A DNA stretch of 61,636 nucleotides from Neobacillus rhizosphaerae. GTDB lineage: Bacteria > Bacillota > Bacilli > Bacillales > Cytobacillaceae. Where the stretch lies: contig NZ_CALBWS010000033.1 of the NCBI RefSeq assembly GCF_937468385.1, positions 1-61,636 of the forward strand. The letters run 5' to 3'. Positions 42,844 to 52,084 of the stretch are shown here, in pieces. The notes below the pieces were generated by a model. That model ran no database searches. It had not been told where the DNA came from and saw only the letters and a program-made list of their open reading frames with translations. Numbering within the stretch: the stretch's first letter is position 1; every line of letters begins with the position of its first letter. The position numbers were made by a program, and so were the translations under genes.

Positions 42844-43590
42844 TTATTTCAAACTGCGGTTTAAGAAAGCTTTCGTTCTTTCAAACTGTGGATTAGTAAA
42901 CAACTCTTCTGGTGCACCAGATTCAACGATCTCCCCATTGTCCATGAAAATGACCTTATTCGCCACTTCCTTGGCAAAGCCCATCTCGTGGGTTACGACA
43001 ATCATCGTCATATGCTCTTGGGCCAAATCCTTCATGACTTGCAAAACTTCACCTGTCAATTCCGGATCCAATGCAGAAGTAGGTTCGTCAAAGAGCAGAA
43101 TATCCGGATTCATCATCAGCGCCCTGGCAATGGCTACTCTTTGTTTTTGTCCTCCAGAGAGCTTTCCTGGATAGGCTTCAGCCCAATCAGTGAGTCCGAT
43201 CTTTTCCAGAAGCTCTGTACTTCTTTGCTTAATTTCAGCGGAGGATTCCTTCTTTACCATTTTCGGAGCAAGCTCCAAATTCTCTTTGACCGTGAGATGT
43301 GGAAAGAGATTAAAATGCTGAAAGACCATCCCCATTTTGGCTGTGATTTGTTTGATCTCTTGCGGTTTCGTATAGACTCCATCCCTTACCAGAAAGTTGC
43401 CGGACACACTGATGGTGCCACCATCAATTTCTTCAAGATGCACCAAACTACGGAGCATCGTGCTTTTTCCAGAACCGGAGGGACCGATTACGGCTATTAC
43501 ATCGTTTTTATTAACATCAAATGTAATCTGCTTGAGGACATCCAGCTTGCCATAAGACTTTTTAAGGCTGGATACTTCCATGATAGTCAT
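42844..43590 (-). CDS. Polar amino-acid ABC transporter, ATP-binding protein
   Basis: 248 residues, GlnQ type: Walker A GPSGSGKST, Q-loop MVFQHFNLFPHLTV, signature LSGGQKQRVAIARAL, Walker B ILLFDEPTSALDPE, H-loop VVTHEMGFA. The last gene of the importer operon. ATG 43590 (MTIMEVSSL) lies eight bases behind AAAGGAG; longer starts are too close. Confidence 0.93.
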   Translation of the reverse strand: MTIMEVSSLKKSYGKLDVLKQITFDVNKNDVIAVIGPSGSGKSTMLRSLVHLEEIDGGTISVSGNFLVRDGVYTKPQEIKQITAKMGMVFQHFNLFPHLTVKENLELAPKMVKKESSAEIKQRSTELLEKIGLTDWAEAYPGKLSGGQKQRVAIARALMMNPDILLFDEPTSALDPELTGEVLQVMKDLAQEHMTMIVVTHEMGFAKEVANKVIFMDNGEIVESGAPEELFTNPQFERTKAFLNRSLK

Positions 43591-43605
43591 ATCCATCACT
43601 CCTTT

Positions 43606-44265
43606 TTATTCAAATTTCAAGCGTTTTTCGAGCCACTTAAAGATAACCGTTAAAAATATCGTCATAATCAAATAAATGACGCCGGCAACGACGAATGGAA
43701 CAATTGTAAAGTCACGATTGACCGCAGTCTGGGCAAAGTGCAGTAATTCTGGTACTGCCACCGCATAAAGCAGCGCCGTATCCTTGACCAGTGTCACCGA
43801 TTCGTTCGTCACTGCAGGGAGTGCAATGCGGAACATTTGCGGCAGGATAATCCGTGTCATCGTCTGCCATTTATTCAAACCAAGTACTTTGGATGCTTCA
43901 TACTGGCCTTTATCAATGGCCAACAGTCCGCCGCGGAAAATTTCAGCGAAATAGGCGGCATAGTTCAAGATAAAACCTAAACAGGCAGCGACAAAGCGAT
44001 CTAGTACCAAATATTCTCCAATCACAGGGATCATCGGCAGCCCAAAGCATATAAACAACAGTTGGAGCAAGAGTGGCGTCCCGCGCATCAGGTAAATATA
44101 GCCCTGTGCAAGCCATGATAACGGCTTGAAACTACTTTTGACAGCCAGCGTTAATAGAAAGCCCAACGGAATGGAAGCCACAATGGCAATCAAGAACAAG
44201 AGGACCGTCATCTGTGCCCCTTCCAGCATTGGCTTAAGTATGGAGATTAAATAATCTAAAGACAT
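43606..44265 (-). CDS. Polar amino-acid ABC transporter, permease
   Basis: 219 residues with five or so membrane segments, ending in the HisMQ pattern EIFRGGLLAIDKGQYEASKVLGLNKWQTMTRIILPQMFRIALPAVTNESVTLVKDTAL (EAA loop). Start is ATG 44265 (MSLDYLI) behind GGAGG at eight bases; the longer frame to 44301 lacks a binding site. Confidence 0.92.
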   Translation of the reverse strand: MSLDYLISILKPMLEGAQMTVLLFLIAIVASIPLGFLLTLAVKSSFKPLSWLAQGYIYLMRGTPLLLQLLFICFGLPMIPVIGEYLVLDRFVAACLGFILNYAAYFAEIFRGGLLAIDKGQYEASKVLGLNKWQTMTRIILPQMFRIALPAVTNESVTLVKDTALLYAVAVPELLHFAQTAVNRDFTIVPFVVAGVIYLIMTIFLTVIFKWLEKRLKFE

Positions 44266-44330
44266 AGGAAATCCTCCAAAAATGAAAACAGGGTCCCCCA
44301 TAAGGAAATCCTGTTACCTTATAATCGTTA

Positions 44331-45107
44331 CTACTTTATTACTTTATTTTCGCCAAACCATTTTTTTGAGATTTCTGCGGCAGTGCCGTCTGCATTCATA
44401 TCGTCGAGTGCATTTTGAAGCTTTTTAAGTAATTCTTCGTTCCCTTTTTTCACACCTATACCATATTCTTCTGGAGCAAGTGATTCATCGAGTACCTTAA
44501 AAGTATCTTTCTCTTTCGCCATGTAATAATCAATGACAACCTCATCGATAACAACGGCATCCAAGCGGCCGCTCTTTAAGTCGGTTAATGCCTGAACATT
44601 ATCGGCAAATTCCGTGACGGTCTTTACTTTGGATTTAATCGGATTCGCGTTCAAGGCATCTGCTGCGGAAGAAAGAGATTGAAGACCAACAACTTTTCCT
44701 GCTAAATCATCAAGTTTTGTAAGTTTTGAATTTGCCAAGGTGACCACCACCTGTGCATTTTTTAAATAAGGTTTTGTGAAAAGAACCTTCTTCTTCCGGT
44801 CATCCGTTATAGTGTATCCGTTCCAAATAAGATCAATCCGACCGCTGCTTAGCTCAGATTCTTTTGTTTCCCAATCAATGGGCTGAAATTTAACCTTAGC
44901 GCCCATTTTTGCTGCAGCTGCTTTGGCGTAGTCAATATCAAAACCAGTGATCTCATTATTCTCATCCCGGAATCCCAAGGGAGCAAATTTATCGTCAATG
45001 CCAATCACCAGCGTGTTGTCCTTTTTATCAGCTGATTTAGAACAGCCAGTAACAATTGAAAATACCGCTAATATGACTAAGACAAAAGTTGTTAAACGTT
45101 TCATCAT
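44331..45107 (-). CDS. Amino-acid ABC transporter substrate-binding lipoprotein
   Basis: 258 residues. Lipoprotein signal with lipobox VTGC-S (Cys22 or so), then an SBP_bac_3 domain: TLVIGIDDKFAPLGFRDENNEITGFDIDYAKAAAAKMG, IDLIWNGYTITDDRKKKVLFTKPYLKNAQVV, DAVVIDEVVIDYYM and EEYGIGVKKGNEELL. The ligand is a polar amino acid; glutamine, cystine or arginine cannot be told apart. Promoter read leftward at 45175-45204. AGGTGG lies about nine bases from ATG. Confidence 0.93.
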   Translation of the reverse strand: MMKRLTTFVLVILAVFSIVTGCSKSADKKDNTLVIGIDDKFAPLGFRDENNEITGFDIDYAKAAAAKMGAKVKFQPIDWETKESELSSGRIDLIWNGYTITDDRKKKVLFTKPYLKNAQVVVTLANSKLTKLDDLAGKVVGLQSLSSAADALNANPIKSKVKTVTEFADNVQALTDLKSGRLDAVVIDEVVIDYYMAKEKDTFKVLDESLAPEEYGIGVKKGNEELLKKLQNALDDMNADGTAAEISKKWFGENKVIK

Positions 45108-45174
45108 TATCGAATACCACCTTTAATAGAATATCATTTCACTTTAGTGCGTTACCATATTATCACGCTATCAC

Positions 45175-45204
45175 ATTATAACATTATATTATTATAAAAT
45201 ACAA
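45175..45204 (-). promoter_or_regulatory. Promoter of the amino-acid importer operon
   Basis: Read leftward: TTGTAT (45199-45204), 18-base spacer, TATAAT (45175-45180). The rest of 45108-45346 is AT-rich and holds no gene. Confidence 0.55.
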
Positions 45205-45344
45205 TATCTGTCGAAAAAAACCAAAATTTGTCGTCATGCCCCCAAAATTCATATCATGAGCGATCACCACGGCTTTTAGACTTTTGTCTATAAAGATCAG
45301 GAGTTCATCGTAAGAATTAAAGTTCCAGCAATACGATGAACAGG

Positions 45345-45373
45345 AAAAAGCCCATCTTCGCACTATGGGCTTT
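45345..45373 (-). terminator. Terminator of the MFS gene at 45422
   Basis: AAAGCCCAT, nine-base loop, ATGGGCTTT; leftward followed by TT after the stem. It lies about 49 bases after the stop. Confidence 0.82.
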
Positions 45374-45421
45374 CATATCTTATGATTCCACTCCTACAAC
45401 CACCTAAGTTACCACTTTTGT

Positions 45422-46615
45422 CTACAAGGTTTTTGCCGGGATTGAAGAAAGTTTAACGGATAACGGAAAGGCTAACAAAAGTAAACAAATAATAAAGCCA
45501 ATGACTCCACCCCAGCCGAAATTCGACCAGAAAAAGCCGCCGGCAGTACCCGCTGTGCTTGAACCAAAGTAATAAAAAAATAAATAAAGGGAAGAGGCTT
45601 GCGCTTTGGCTGTTTGTGCTCTTCTCCCCACCCAGCTCGAGGCAATCGAATGAGAGCCAAAAAAGCCAAAGGTAAAAATAGCAATGCCGATTATTTTTAA
45701 CACTAAGGGTTCGACAAGTGTCAACGCCGCTCCTGTAACCATAATAACCAGTCCAAGCCATAATACCTTTCGGCGACCAAGCGTATCTGAAAGCCTGCCC
45801 ATCCATGTTGAACTAAAGGTACCTGTCAAATAAACAATGAAAATCCAGCCGACGATTGTCTGGCTCAATTGATAAGGAGGTGCCATCAATTGAAAGCCGA
45901 TATAATTATACAACGTGACAAAGCTTCCCATTAGGATAAAAGCGATACAAAATAAACACAATAGTGCCGGGTCTTTCAAATGACCAACCAGGGATTTGAC
46001 TAACGTTTCTAGTTTCAATGGCTTTGGCGTAAAATTTTTTGAGTTCGGCAAATGGAACCAAAACCAGATGCTAAGCAGTAAGCTAATCGCACCGATACTT
46101 CCCATGGCAATCCTCCAAGAAAAAAGGTCCGTAACAGAGCCAGTAATTATTCTTCCTGCCATGCCGCCGATTGAATTCCCACTAATATAAATTCCCATTG
46201 CAACACCAAGACTTTTAGGATCAACCTCTTCACCCAAATAAGCCATGGCGATGGCAGGCAACCCCGCAAGAACGATACCTTGCAGGACACGAAAACCGAT
46301 TAACGAACCGAATGTGGGACTGAAAGCGGTAAAGATTACAATGAGGGAGGATAGGATTAAGGAAGCAGTCATTATTGGTTTACGTCCCCACGCTTCAGAT
46401 AAGGAACTGGTAAAAAGCATGGCTACTGCAAGCGTAAATGTCGTCACCGATAACGCTAGACTCCCTGTCGCCGCCGTGACATGAAACTCCTTTGAAAAAA
46501 TCGGCATTAAAGGCTGTACATCATAAAGGATGGAAAACGTGATAAAGCCCCCGGCAAAGAGGGCGAAATTGGCTTTTCGAAAAGCTGTTGTCCCTTGTTG
46601 CAGCTTACTCAACAA
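45422..46615 (-). CDS. MFS transporter, YnfM-like
   Basis: 397 residues with twelve segments: VTTFTLAVAMLFTSSLSEAWGRKPIMTASL (A-motif loop), FRVLQGIVLAGLPAIAMAYLGEEVD, IYISGNSIGGMAGRIITGSVTD and, after the central loop, WMGRLSDTLGRRKVLWLGL. It matches the YnfM/arabinose-polymer-like drug-exporter group; the substrate is unknown. TTG start behind GAAGG at eight bases. Confidence 0.85.
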   Translation of the reverse strand: MLSKLQQGTTAFRKANFALFAGGFITFSILYDVQPLMPIFSKEFHVTAATGSLALSVTTFTLAVAMLFTSSLSEAWGRKPIMTASLILSSLIVIFTAFSPTFGSLIGFRVLQGIVLAGLPAIAMAYLGEEVDPKSLGVAMGIYISGNSIGGMAGRIITGSVTDLFSWRIAMGSIGAISLLLSIWFWFHLPNSKNFTPKPLKLETLVKSLVGHLKDPALLCLFCIAFILMGSFVTLYNYIGFQLMAPPYQLSQTIVGWIFIVYLTGTFSSTWMGRLSDTLGRRKVLWLGLVIMVTGAALTLVEPLVLKIIGIAIFTFGFFGSHSIASSWVGRRAQTAKAQASSLYLFFYYFGSSTAGTAGGFFWSNFGWGGVIGFIICLLLLAFPLSVKLSSIPAKTL

Positions 46616-46690
46616 AAAAACCTTCTTTCAAACTTTTTTACACGTTTCCACTTTACTACTCTAATTTACAAAACTCAAATATATAAATAT

Positions 46691-46741
46691 GGTGTCAGTC
46701 ACCACAAAAGGACATTTGTTCATTTATAGTGCCTGACACCA
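46691..46741. repeat. Dispersed palindromic repeat, family 1, copy F (degenerate)
   Basis: GGTGTCAGTCACC, core GGACATTTGTT and GTGCCTGACACC. The left arm has one change (C for G) and the core one, so the pairing is weakened. Confidence 0.8.
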
Positions 46742-46793
46742 TTCATCTACTCAAAATCCTCAGTTAGGGGCTCTGTTGTCCCATTTGTTTGTT

Positions 46794-47030
46794 TTACATC
46801 ACTGCTATTTTTCTCACTTCCACACTAGTGCCTTCCCAAAGCAAAATGGGGCAACCCTTCGCAATGTTAACCGCCTCATCAATGGTTGTTGCCTTAACAA
46901 GGATATATCCTGCGATTGATTCTTTCTTTTCAGTGTAAGGTCCGTCTATCGGTACATTATTTGGTTTTAAAACTCTGCCTTCCGCTGATAGATGATTACC
47001 CCCGTCTGCGAGTTTGTCCTTTATAGCCAT
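46794..47030 (-). pseudogene. N-terminally truncated YCII-domain protein
   Basis: 78 codons encode the second half of a YCII/DGPF domain: KLADGGNHLSAEGRVL, PIDGPYTEKKESIAGYILVKATTIDEAVNIAKGCP and EGTSVEVRKIAVM. Family members are usually 110-120 residues and start with a beta strand (MKYMLL..) that is missing. Upstream in frame there is a stop 57 bases (19 codons) before the first ATG and no ribosome binding site. It is probably the remnant of a larger gene. Confidence 0.7.
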
Positions 47031-47177
47031 TGGTTCAATCAGATTAGATATGATTATAACAGCTAAATCGGAAAAAACGTAACGTTATCATTTATCTGAA
47101 TTATACTGTTCACGTTAGCGCAGAAATTCAAAAAGTGCTCTAAAATCCCTGACAATTCACATACATAAAGCCATTTG

Positions 47178-47191
47178 TGACAAAAATGTAA
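47178..47191. promoter_or_regulatory. BceR-type operator upstream of the Bce transporter
   Basis: TGACA-AAAA-TGTAA matches the TNACA-N4-TGTAA pattern described for BceR-like response regulators. It lies 165 bases before the transporter start. Confidence 0.7.
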
Positions 47192-47265
47192 GTTTACGGT
47201 TTGATTTGTTCGTTAAAGTTATGGATGAAATTCTTCCTGACAAGTATGCTTTTCTTATAAGAGAT

Positions 47266-47319
47266 TGTTCAAAAAGCCCAGGAAACGTAAACACTAATTT
47301 CTACATTAGCTTTTGAACA
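47266..47319 (+). other. Long hairpin in the Bce transporter leader
   Basis: GTTCAAAAAGC and GCTTTTGAAC pair around an inner CTAAT...ATTAG. It may mark the 5' untranslated region; no known regulatory RNA was recognised. Confidence 0.45.
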
Positions 47320-47356
47320 GGTATGATAAGAGTTGTTATTTGAAAGGGGTATTTCA

Positions 47357-48124
47357 ATGGATACAGTATTAATAGGAAGTTCTATTTATAAGGTTTATGG
47401 GTCAAAAAATCAAGTTTTTAACGCTTTGCAGGAAGTGAGCTTAACTGTACATAAAGGTGAATTTGTTGGGATTATGGGACCTTCTGGGGCAGGAAAAACG
47501 ACTCTCCTAAATATTTTAGCCACCATCGATAAACCAACTTCGGGTAATGTTGTGATAGGTGGTAAGAATCTTATCACTATGAATGAAGAACAATTAACGC
47601 AATTTCGTCGCGAACATTTAGGGTTTATTTTTCAAGACTATAACTTACTAGATTCATTGACAGTAAAAGAAAATATCCTATTGCCGCTATCTTTATCCAA
47701 TCATCCTGCTAATGAAATGGAAAAGAGAGTGCATGAATTATCACATGTATTAGGAATCGAAGCCATTTTAGAAAAATACCCGTATGAAATTTCAGGAGGC
47801 CAAAAGCAGCGAACATCGGCTGCAAGAGCCATTATCGCAAATCCAAGCTTAGTACTTGCTGATGAGCCAACAGGGGCACTTGATTCAAGATCAGCAACGG
47901 ATCTTCTCAATACATTTAAACAACTAAATCGTGACTTTCATTCAACGATATTAATGGTTACTCACGATGCTTTTGCTGCTAGTTATTGTGACCGAGTTCT
48001 TTTTATGAAGGATGGGAGCCTGGTGACAGAGCTTGTTCGAGGTGATAAGGATCGTAAAGAGTTTTTCCAGCAATTATTAAACACGCTGTCGACTCTAGGG
48101 GGTGGGAGTCATGACATTATATAA
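47357..48124 (+). CDS. Bce-type ABC transporter ATP-binding protein
   Basis: 255 residues: Walker A GPSGAGKTTLLNIL, Q-loop FIFQDYNLLDSLTV, signature ISGGQKQRTSAARAI, Walker B LVLADEPTGALDSRSA, H-loop VTHDAFAAS. ATPases of this kind power BceAB-type resistance to cell-wall-active peptides such as bacitracin or lantibiotics. ATG 47357 follows AAAGGGG at seven bases. It overlaps the permease gene by 14 bases. Confidence 0.93.
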   Translation: MDTVLIGSSIYKVYGSKNQVFNALQEVSLTVHKGEFVGIMGPSGAGKTTLLNILATIDKPTSGNVVIGGKNLITMNEEQLTQFRREHLGFIFQDYNLLDSLTVKENILLPLSLSNHPANEMEKRVHELSHVLGIEAILEKYPYEISGGQKQRTSAARAIIANPSLVLADEPTGALDSRSATDLLNTFKQLNRDFHSTILMVTHDAFAASYCDRVLFMKDGSLVTELVRGDKDRKEFFQQLLNTLSTLGGGSHDII

Positions 48125-50042
48125 TATCGTATTCAAAAATATTAAGCATAACTTTTCCCAATACATCCTCTACATTGCATCAATGACATTCAGTGTTATG
48201 ATTTATTTTACCTTTGTATCGCTACAATATAATGATCAAATCACGGCTGCTTTACCAGAATCAGAGAAGTTCGAATCTGCTTTTCTCGGCTCGTCATTCG
48301 TACTACTTCTCTTCGTAGCAATCTTTATTTCTTATTCCAATTCTTTTTTTATGAAGCGAAGAAAAAAAGAGATTGGTCTATACTCACTTTTTGGTGTTTC
48401 TAGAAAAAAGATCGGTAAAATGCTATTTTGCGAGAATTTCATAATGGGAATTCTCTCACTTCTCATCGGAATTCTCGTTGGGGAATTATTTTCTGTCTTT
48501 TTCACTATGATACTAATAAAATTAATGGGTTTTTCGATCGTAGTAAAATTTTCCTTAAGTACATACGCGGTGTTGCAAACAGTTATTCTTTTTTTGATCA
48601 TCAATTCATTAACTTCGTTGCAAGGATATTTCATTATGTACCGCTTTAAATTGATCGAGCTATTTCATGCTGAAAGAAAGGGAGAAAAGCCTTTTAAACC
48701 CTCTTTTATCATTGCGATTCTTGCATTAATGCTAATTGGAATCAGCTACTGGCTTCTACTGAATGCATATGAATCAAAGAGTTGGAATGAACATTTTGGA
48801 CGAAATCTTTTAATTACCTTAGTGATGATTGTTGCAGGATCGTATTTCTTGTTTCATTCCTTGAGCGGATTCTTTCTAAAAATGCTTCAAAATAACAAAC
48901 GTTTTTATTATAAATGGTCAAATTTATTAACGATGACGCAATTAACGAATCGATTAAAAACCAATGCCGTCATGCTAACAATGATTTCCGTCTTGAATGC
49001 AGTCACTCTCATTGCCTATGGATTTGCTTTTAGTATGTACTATAATTCCTTAGCGACAATCAAGGATTTCACCCCTTATAGTTATCAATACACTGTTACG
49101 GGCACAGAAGTAGATGATCGAATCAATCGGATAATTATCAATAATCAAGAACACCCTGTTCTTTTTTCAAAAAAATGGGATTACCTTTTGATGAAAGCTG
49201 ATGCAACTAACTTACCGAAACTTCCTGGCAGCTACTATTATTTTGATGAAAAAGTTGCTTTAATTCCGCTCAAAACATATAACCAATTGGTAGAGGAATT
49301 GAATAAGCCAAAAATAGCAAGCTTAAAAGCGACGGAAGCCGTCTCCATTGTAAAGAATTTTATTGGATCGCAAAATGACAATGAAAATGTCAACAAAAGG
49401 ATTTTGTTGACATCACCAACCGATGATCAATCGGTAAAAGTAGTCGATACAAAATCACTCAGTTTATTAAACGGAGATGTTCAACCATTTTTAATCGTTA
49501 TCCAGGATCAATTGTACGAAAAGCTAGCTAAAGAAAATGAGCGAAAAACGGTTCAAGTGTTCAAAATAAAACAGGAAGAAACATCAACTGAACTTACAAA
49601 CAAAATTAAAGACGTGCTCCCTGCCGAAACCGAATTCTCCAGCTTTTCAGCTAATTACGAAGAAATTCAATCTACTTATGGACTAGTTATTTTTATTAGT
49701 GGATTTCTTGGCCTAGTTTTTCTCGCGGCAACAGGTAGTATCATTTACTTTAAAATGCTCACAGAAGCAACCGAGGATCGGACAAGATATTTGGTTCTTC
49801 GAAAAATTGGCATTAACAAAAGAGAAGTAAGGAAAGTCATCAGTAAACAATTCAGTATCGTCTTTATATTGCCTTTGATCCTGGGAATTGCCCATAGTAG
49901 TATCATCTTAACCGCATTATCAAAAATAATGGACATTAATTTTCTCATACCTGTAATGATTTGTACCGGAACCTATACATTACTTTACGGTTCCTACTAT
50001 GTGTTTACTGTGATTTCAGGATCGAAGATTGTTAATCAATAA
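48111..50042 (+). CDS. Bce-type ABC transporter permease
   Basis: 643 residues: about ten membrane segments, with a large extracellular domain (about residues 320-520) between the seventh and eighth as in BceB. FMKRRKKEIGLYSLFGVSRKKIGKMLFCEN is the cytosolic FtsX-like loop; a second one is TEDRTRYLVLRKIGINKREVRKVISKQF. The extracellular loop senses the peptide and signals to the kinase. ATG 48111 follows GGGGGTGG; the earlier GTG is less good. Confidence 0.92.
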   Translation: MTLYNIVFKNIKHNFSQYILYIASMTFSVMIYFTFVSLQYNDQITAALPESEKFESAFLGSSFVLLLFVAIFISYSNSFFMKRRKKEIGLYSLFGVSRKKIGKMLFCENFIMGILSLLIGILVGELFSVFFTMILIKLMGFSIVVKFSLSTYAVLQTVILFLIINSLTSLQGYFIMYRFKLIELFHAERKGEKPFKPSFIIAILALMLIGISYWLLLNAYESKSWNEHFGRNLLITLVMIVAGSYFLFHSLSGFFLKMLQNNKRFYYKWSNLLTMTQLTNRLKTNAVMLTMISVLNAVTLIAYGFAFSMYYNSLATIKDFTPYSYQYTVTGTEVDDRINRIIINNQEHPVLFSKKWDYLLMKADATNLPKLPGSYYYFDEKVALIPLKTYNQLVEELNKPKIASLKATEAVSIVKNFIGSQNDNENVNKRILLTSPTDDQSVKVVDTKSLSLLNGDVQPFLIVIQDQLYEKLAKENERKTVQVFKIKQEETSTELTNKIKDVLPAETEFSSFSANYEEIQSTYGLVIFISGFLGLVFLAATGSIIYFKMLTEATEDRTRYLVLRKIGINKREVRKVISKQFSIVFILPLILGIAHSSIILTALSKIMDINFLIPVMICTGTYTLLYGSYYVFTVISGSKIVNQ

Positions 50043-50045
50043 CAG

Positions 50046-50078
50046 AAAAGGTTCGAGGGTAGCTGTCTCGAACCTTTT
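50046..50078. terminator. Bidirectional terminator between transporter and two-component genes
   Basis: AAAAGGTTCGAG, nine-base loop, CTCGAACCTTTT. It overlaps the stop codon of the kinase gene. Confidence 0.9.
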
Positions 50079-51072
50079 AAATCTCATTCATTTGATAGTA
50101 ATCATTTAATCTTGGAAAATGAATCGTAACCGCTGTGAACTTGTTCTCTTCAGAATTAATTGTAAGGCCATGCCCTAGCTTATTTGCTAGCTTTTTGGCT
50201 AAATAAAGGCCCATCCCAGTAGAACTTCCGAACATTCTCCCGTTTTCTCCTGTAAATCCCTGATCAAATACACGTGCAATATCTGCTTTCGATATTCCAA
50301 TCCCATTATCTTCTATAACTAACCGTGTTTCCTTCTGATCCTCTTCCATCGAGATGGATAATTTCCCCTGATTCGCTGTATATTTGAGTGCGTTTGTAAT
50401 TAGTTGGGAAAGAATGTATAAGAGCCATTTCTGATCTGTTAAAATGTCAATTTGTATTAATTGAAGATCAAGCTGAATTTTTTTCTTAATAAATATCTTC
50501 GAATGCTGCCTGATAGCAGAATGAACAACTTTGGATAAATCTACCTCAGTAATGAGATAGTCACGATGAACATGGTCACTGCGAACAAAGTATAGCGCCT
50601 GTTCAACATAAGCTTCAATTTTATCAATTTCTTCTTCAAGACTATTAATCGCATCAGATTTATCACTTTGTTCAATGACTAAACGACTAACAGAAATCGG
50701 CGTTTTAATATCATGAAACCAAGAGGTCATAAATTCTAAATTTACCTTTTTGTCTTGGAGAATTTCGGTAATCATTTCTTGATGATGTTGCTCCATCTTT
50801 TGTAACAAGCTGTGAAATAGATGTTGTTCATATGTTTTGGCTTTTCTAACCAAATTACGTTGAACAGTTTTAAAATGCTTATTTATAATGAAGTATTCAC
50901 TTAAAAGATAAACACTGAAAAGAACAGCTCCAACAAGCTGAATATATAATAGATTGCTAATGTCTATTTTGAGCATTGGTTCCACCCAAATCATGATGGT
51001 CATAAATGTCATAATGAAAATATATGTGAAGATTAATCTTCTTTGATAGAAAAGATAGTGCTTCAAGTTCAT
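50077..51072 (-). CDS. Intramembrane-sensing histidine kinase (BceS-like)
   Basis: 331 residues with only two N-terminal membrane helices and almost no extracellular loop. HisKA H-box WFHDIKTPISVSRLVIEQ, N-box LITNALKYT, IEDNGIGISKADIARVFDQGFTGENGR, and GMGLYLAKKLANKLG. The short sensor is typical of kinases that listen to a Bce transporter instead of to the ligand. ATGA overlap with the response regulator gene. Confidence 0.92.
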   Translation of the reverse strand: MNLKHYLFYQRRLIFTYIFIMTFMTIMIWVEPMLKIDISNLLYIQLVGAVLFSVYLLSEYFIINKHFKTVQRNLVRKAKTYEQHLFHSLLQKMEQHHQEMITEILQDKKVNLEFMTSWFHDIKTPISVSRLVIEQSDKSDAINSLEEEIDKIEAYVEQALYFVRSDHVHRDYLITEVDLSKVVHSAIRQHSKIFIKKKIQLDLQLIQIDILTDQKWLLYILSQLITNALKYTANQGKLSISMEEDQKETRLVIEDNGIGISKADIARVFDQGFTGENGRMFGSSTGMGLYLAKKLANKLGHGLTINSEENKFTAVTIHFPRLNDYYQMNEI

Positions 51073-51743
51073 GCTAACATATATCCTTGTCCTTTTTTGG
51101 TTTGAATATAATCGCCAATTCCTGTTTCATTTAGCTTTCGTCGTAAACGATTTACATTTACGGTTAGGGTATTATCGTCAATATAGCTTTCATTTTCCCA
51201 TAATACTTGCATCAACTTGTCACGACTTACAATCTTATTTTTATGCTCAAGAAGAACGGATAGAATTTTGAATTCATTTTTCGTCAAATCCATTTCTTTA
51301 TCATCAACGATAGCAGTTGCAGTTTTTAAATTTAACGTTAAATCACGATGGCAAAGAAGTTCCAGACTTTTCGCTTGATATGTATACGTCCTTCTTAAGA
51401 TTGCATTTATCTTCGTCAATAACATCTCCATCGAAAAAGGCTTCTGAATGAAATCATCTCCGCCCATATTAATCGCCATCATCATATCCATTTGCTCCGT
51501 TCGCGACGATAGAAATAGTATAGGTACATTAGAAAGCCGTCTTATTTTCTCACACCAATAAAAACCGTTATAGTATGGAAGATTAATATCCAACAAAATC
51601 AGGTGTGGATTCGTAAGCATAAACTCTTCATCGACCTTTTGAAAATTGTTAATATAGCAAGGCTCATAACCCCAGCTTTTCATGTTTTCACCAACAATTT
51701 CGGCAATTTTCCTTTCATCCTCAACAATTAACACTTTAAACAT
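51069..51743 (-). CDS. OmpR-family response regulator (BceR-like)
   Basis: 224 residues: receiver domain with FKVLIVEDERKIAEIV, phosphoacceptor Asp in LILLDINLPYYNGF and Lys in FIQKPF, then a winged helix (LTKNEFKILSVLLEHKNKIVSRDKLMQVLWENESYIDDNTLTVNVNRLRRKL). It should activate the transporter operon at 47178-47191 via the BceR-type box. The frame reaches GTG at 51752; ATG 51743 (MFKVLIVED) fits family starts. Confidence 0.93.
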   Translation of the reverse strand: MFKVLIVEDERKIAEIVGENMKSWGYEPCYINNFQKVDEEFMLTNPHLILLDINLPYYNGFYWCEKIRRLSNVPILFLSSRTEQMDMMMAINMGGDDFIQKPFSMEMLLTKINAILRRTYTYQAKSLELLCHRDLTLNLKTATAIVDDKEMDLTKNEFKILSVLLEHKNKIVSRDKLMQVLWENESYIDDNTLTVNVNRLRRKLNETGIGDYIQTKKGQGYMLA

Positions 51744-51951
51744 CTCATCCACATCCTAAAACGTAGTTAGTGCTATTTTACCAAAAATCGCCTACCACTC
51801 CTACCACTTGAAAATGCAAATCACCAAAATTAATCCATTTACTATTATTTATTTAAAATAATTTAGATTTTTAAAACGGAGCAGTCCATTTCCTTTATCA
51901 AAAAACTCCCTGGTTACATTATACGAGGGAAGATAATACTTTCAGCAAAAA

Positions 51952-52072
51952 GGGGCTGTCCGAAAAGGGTAAATCCAGTAAAAATTGAAAATCAAGTATG
52001 TTGATATATCAGCATTCTTAAACAGGTAAAGGGGCATCCAATAGCCGAAAAATCGACTTATTGGACAGCCCC
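51952..52072. mobile_element. MITE-like element with 10-bp terminal inverted repeats
   Basis: GGGGCTGTCC (51952-51961) and GGACAGCCCC (52063-52072) bound a 121-bp stretch with no gene. A second inner pairing (TCCAATA/TATTGGA) is present near the right end. The ends resemble IS1182-type termini, but no target duplication was found. Confidence 0.6.
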
Positions 52073-52084
52073 CTAAGTTTTTCT

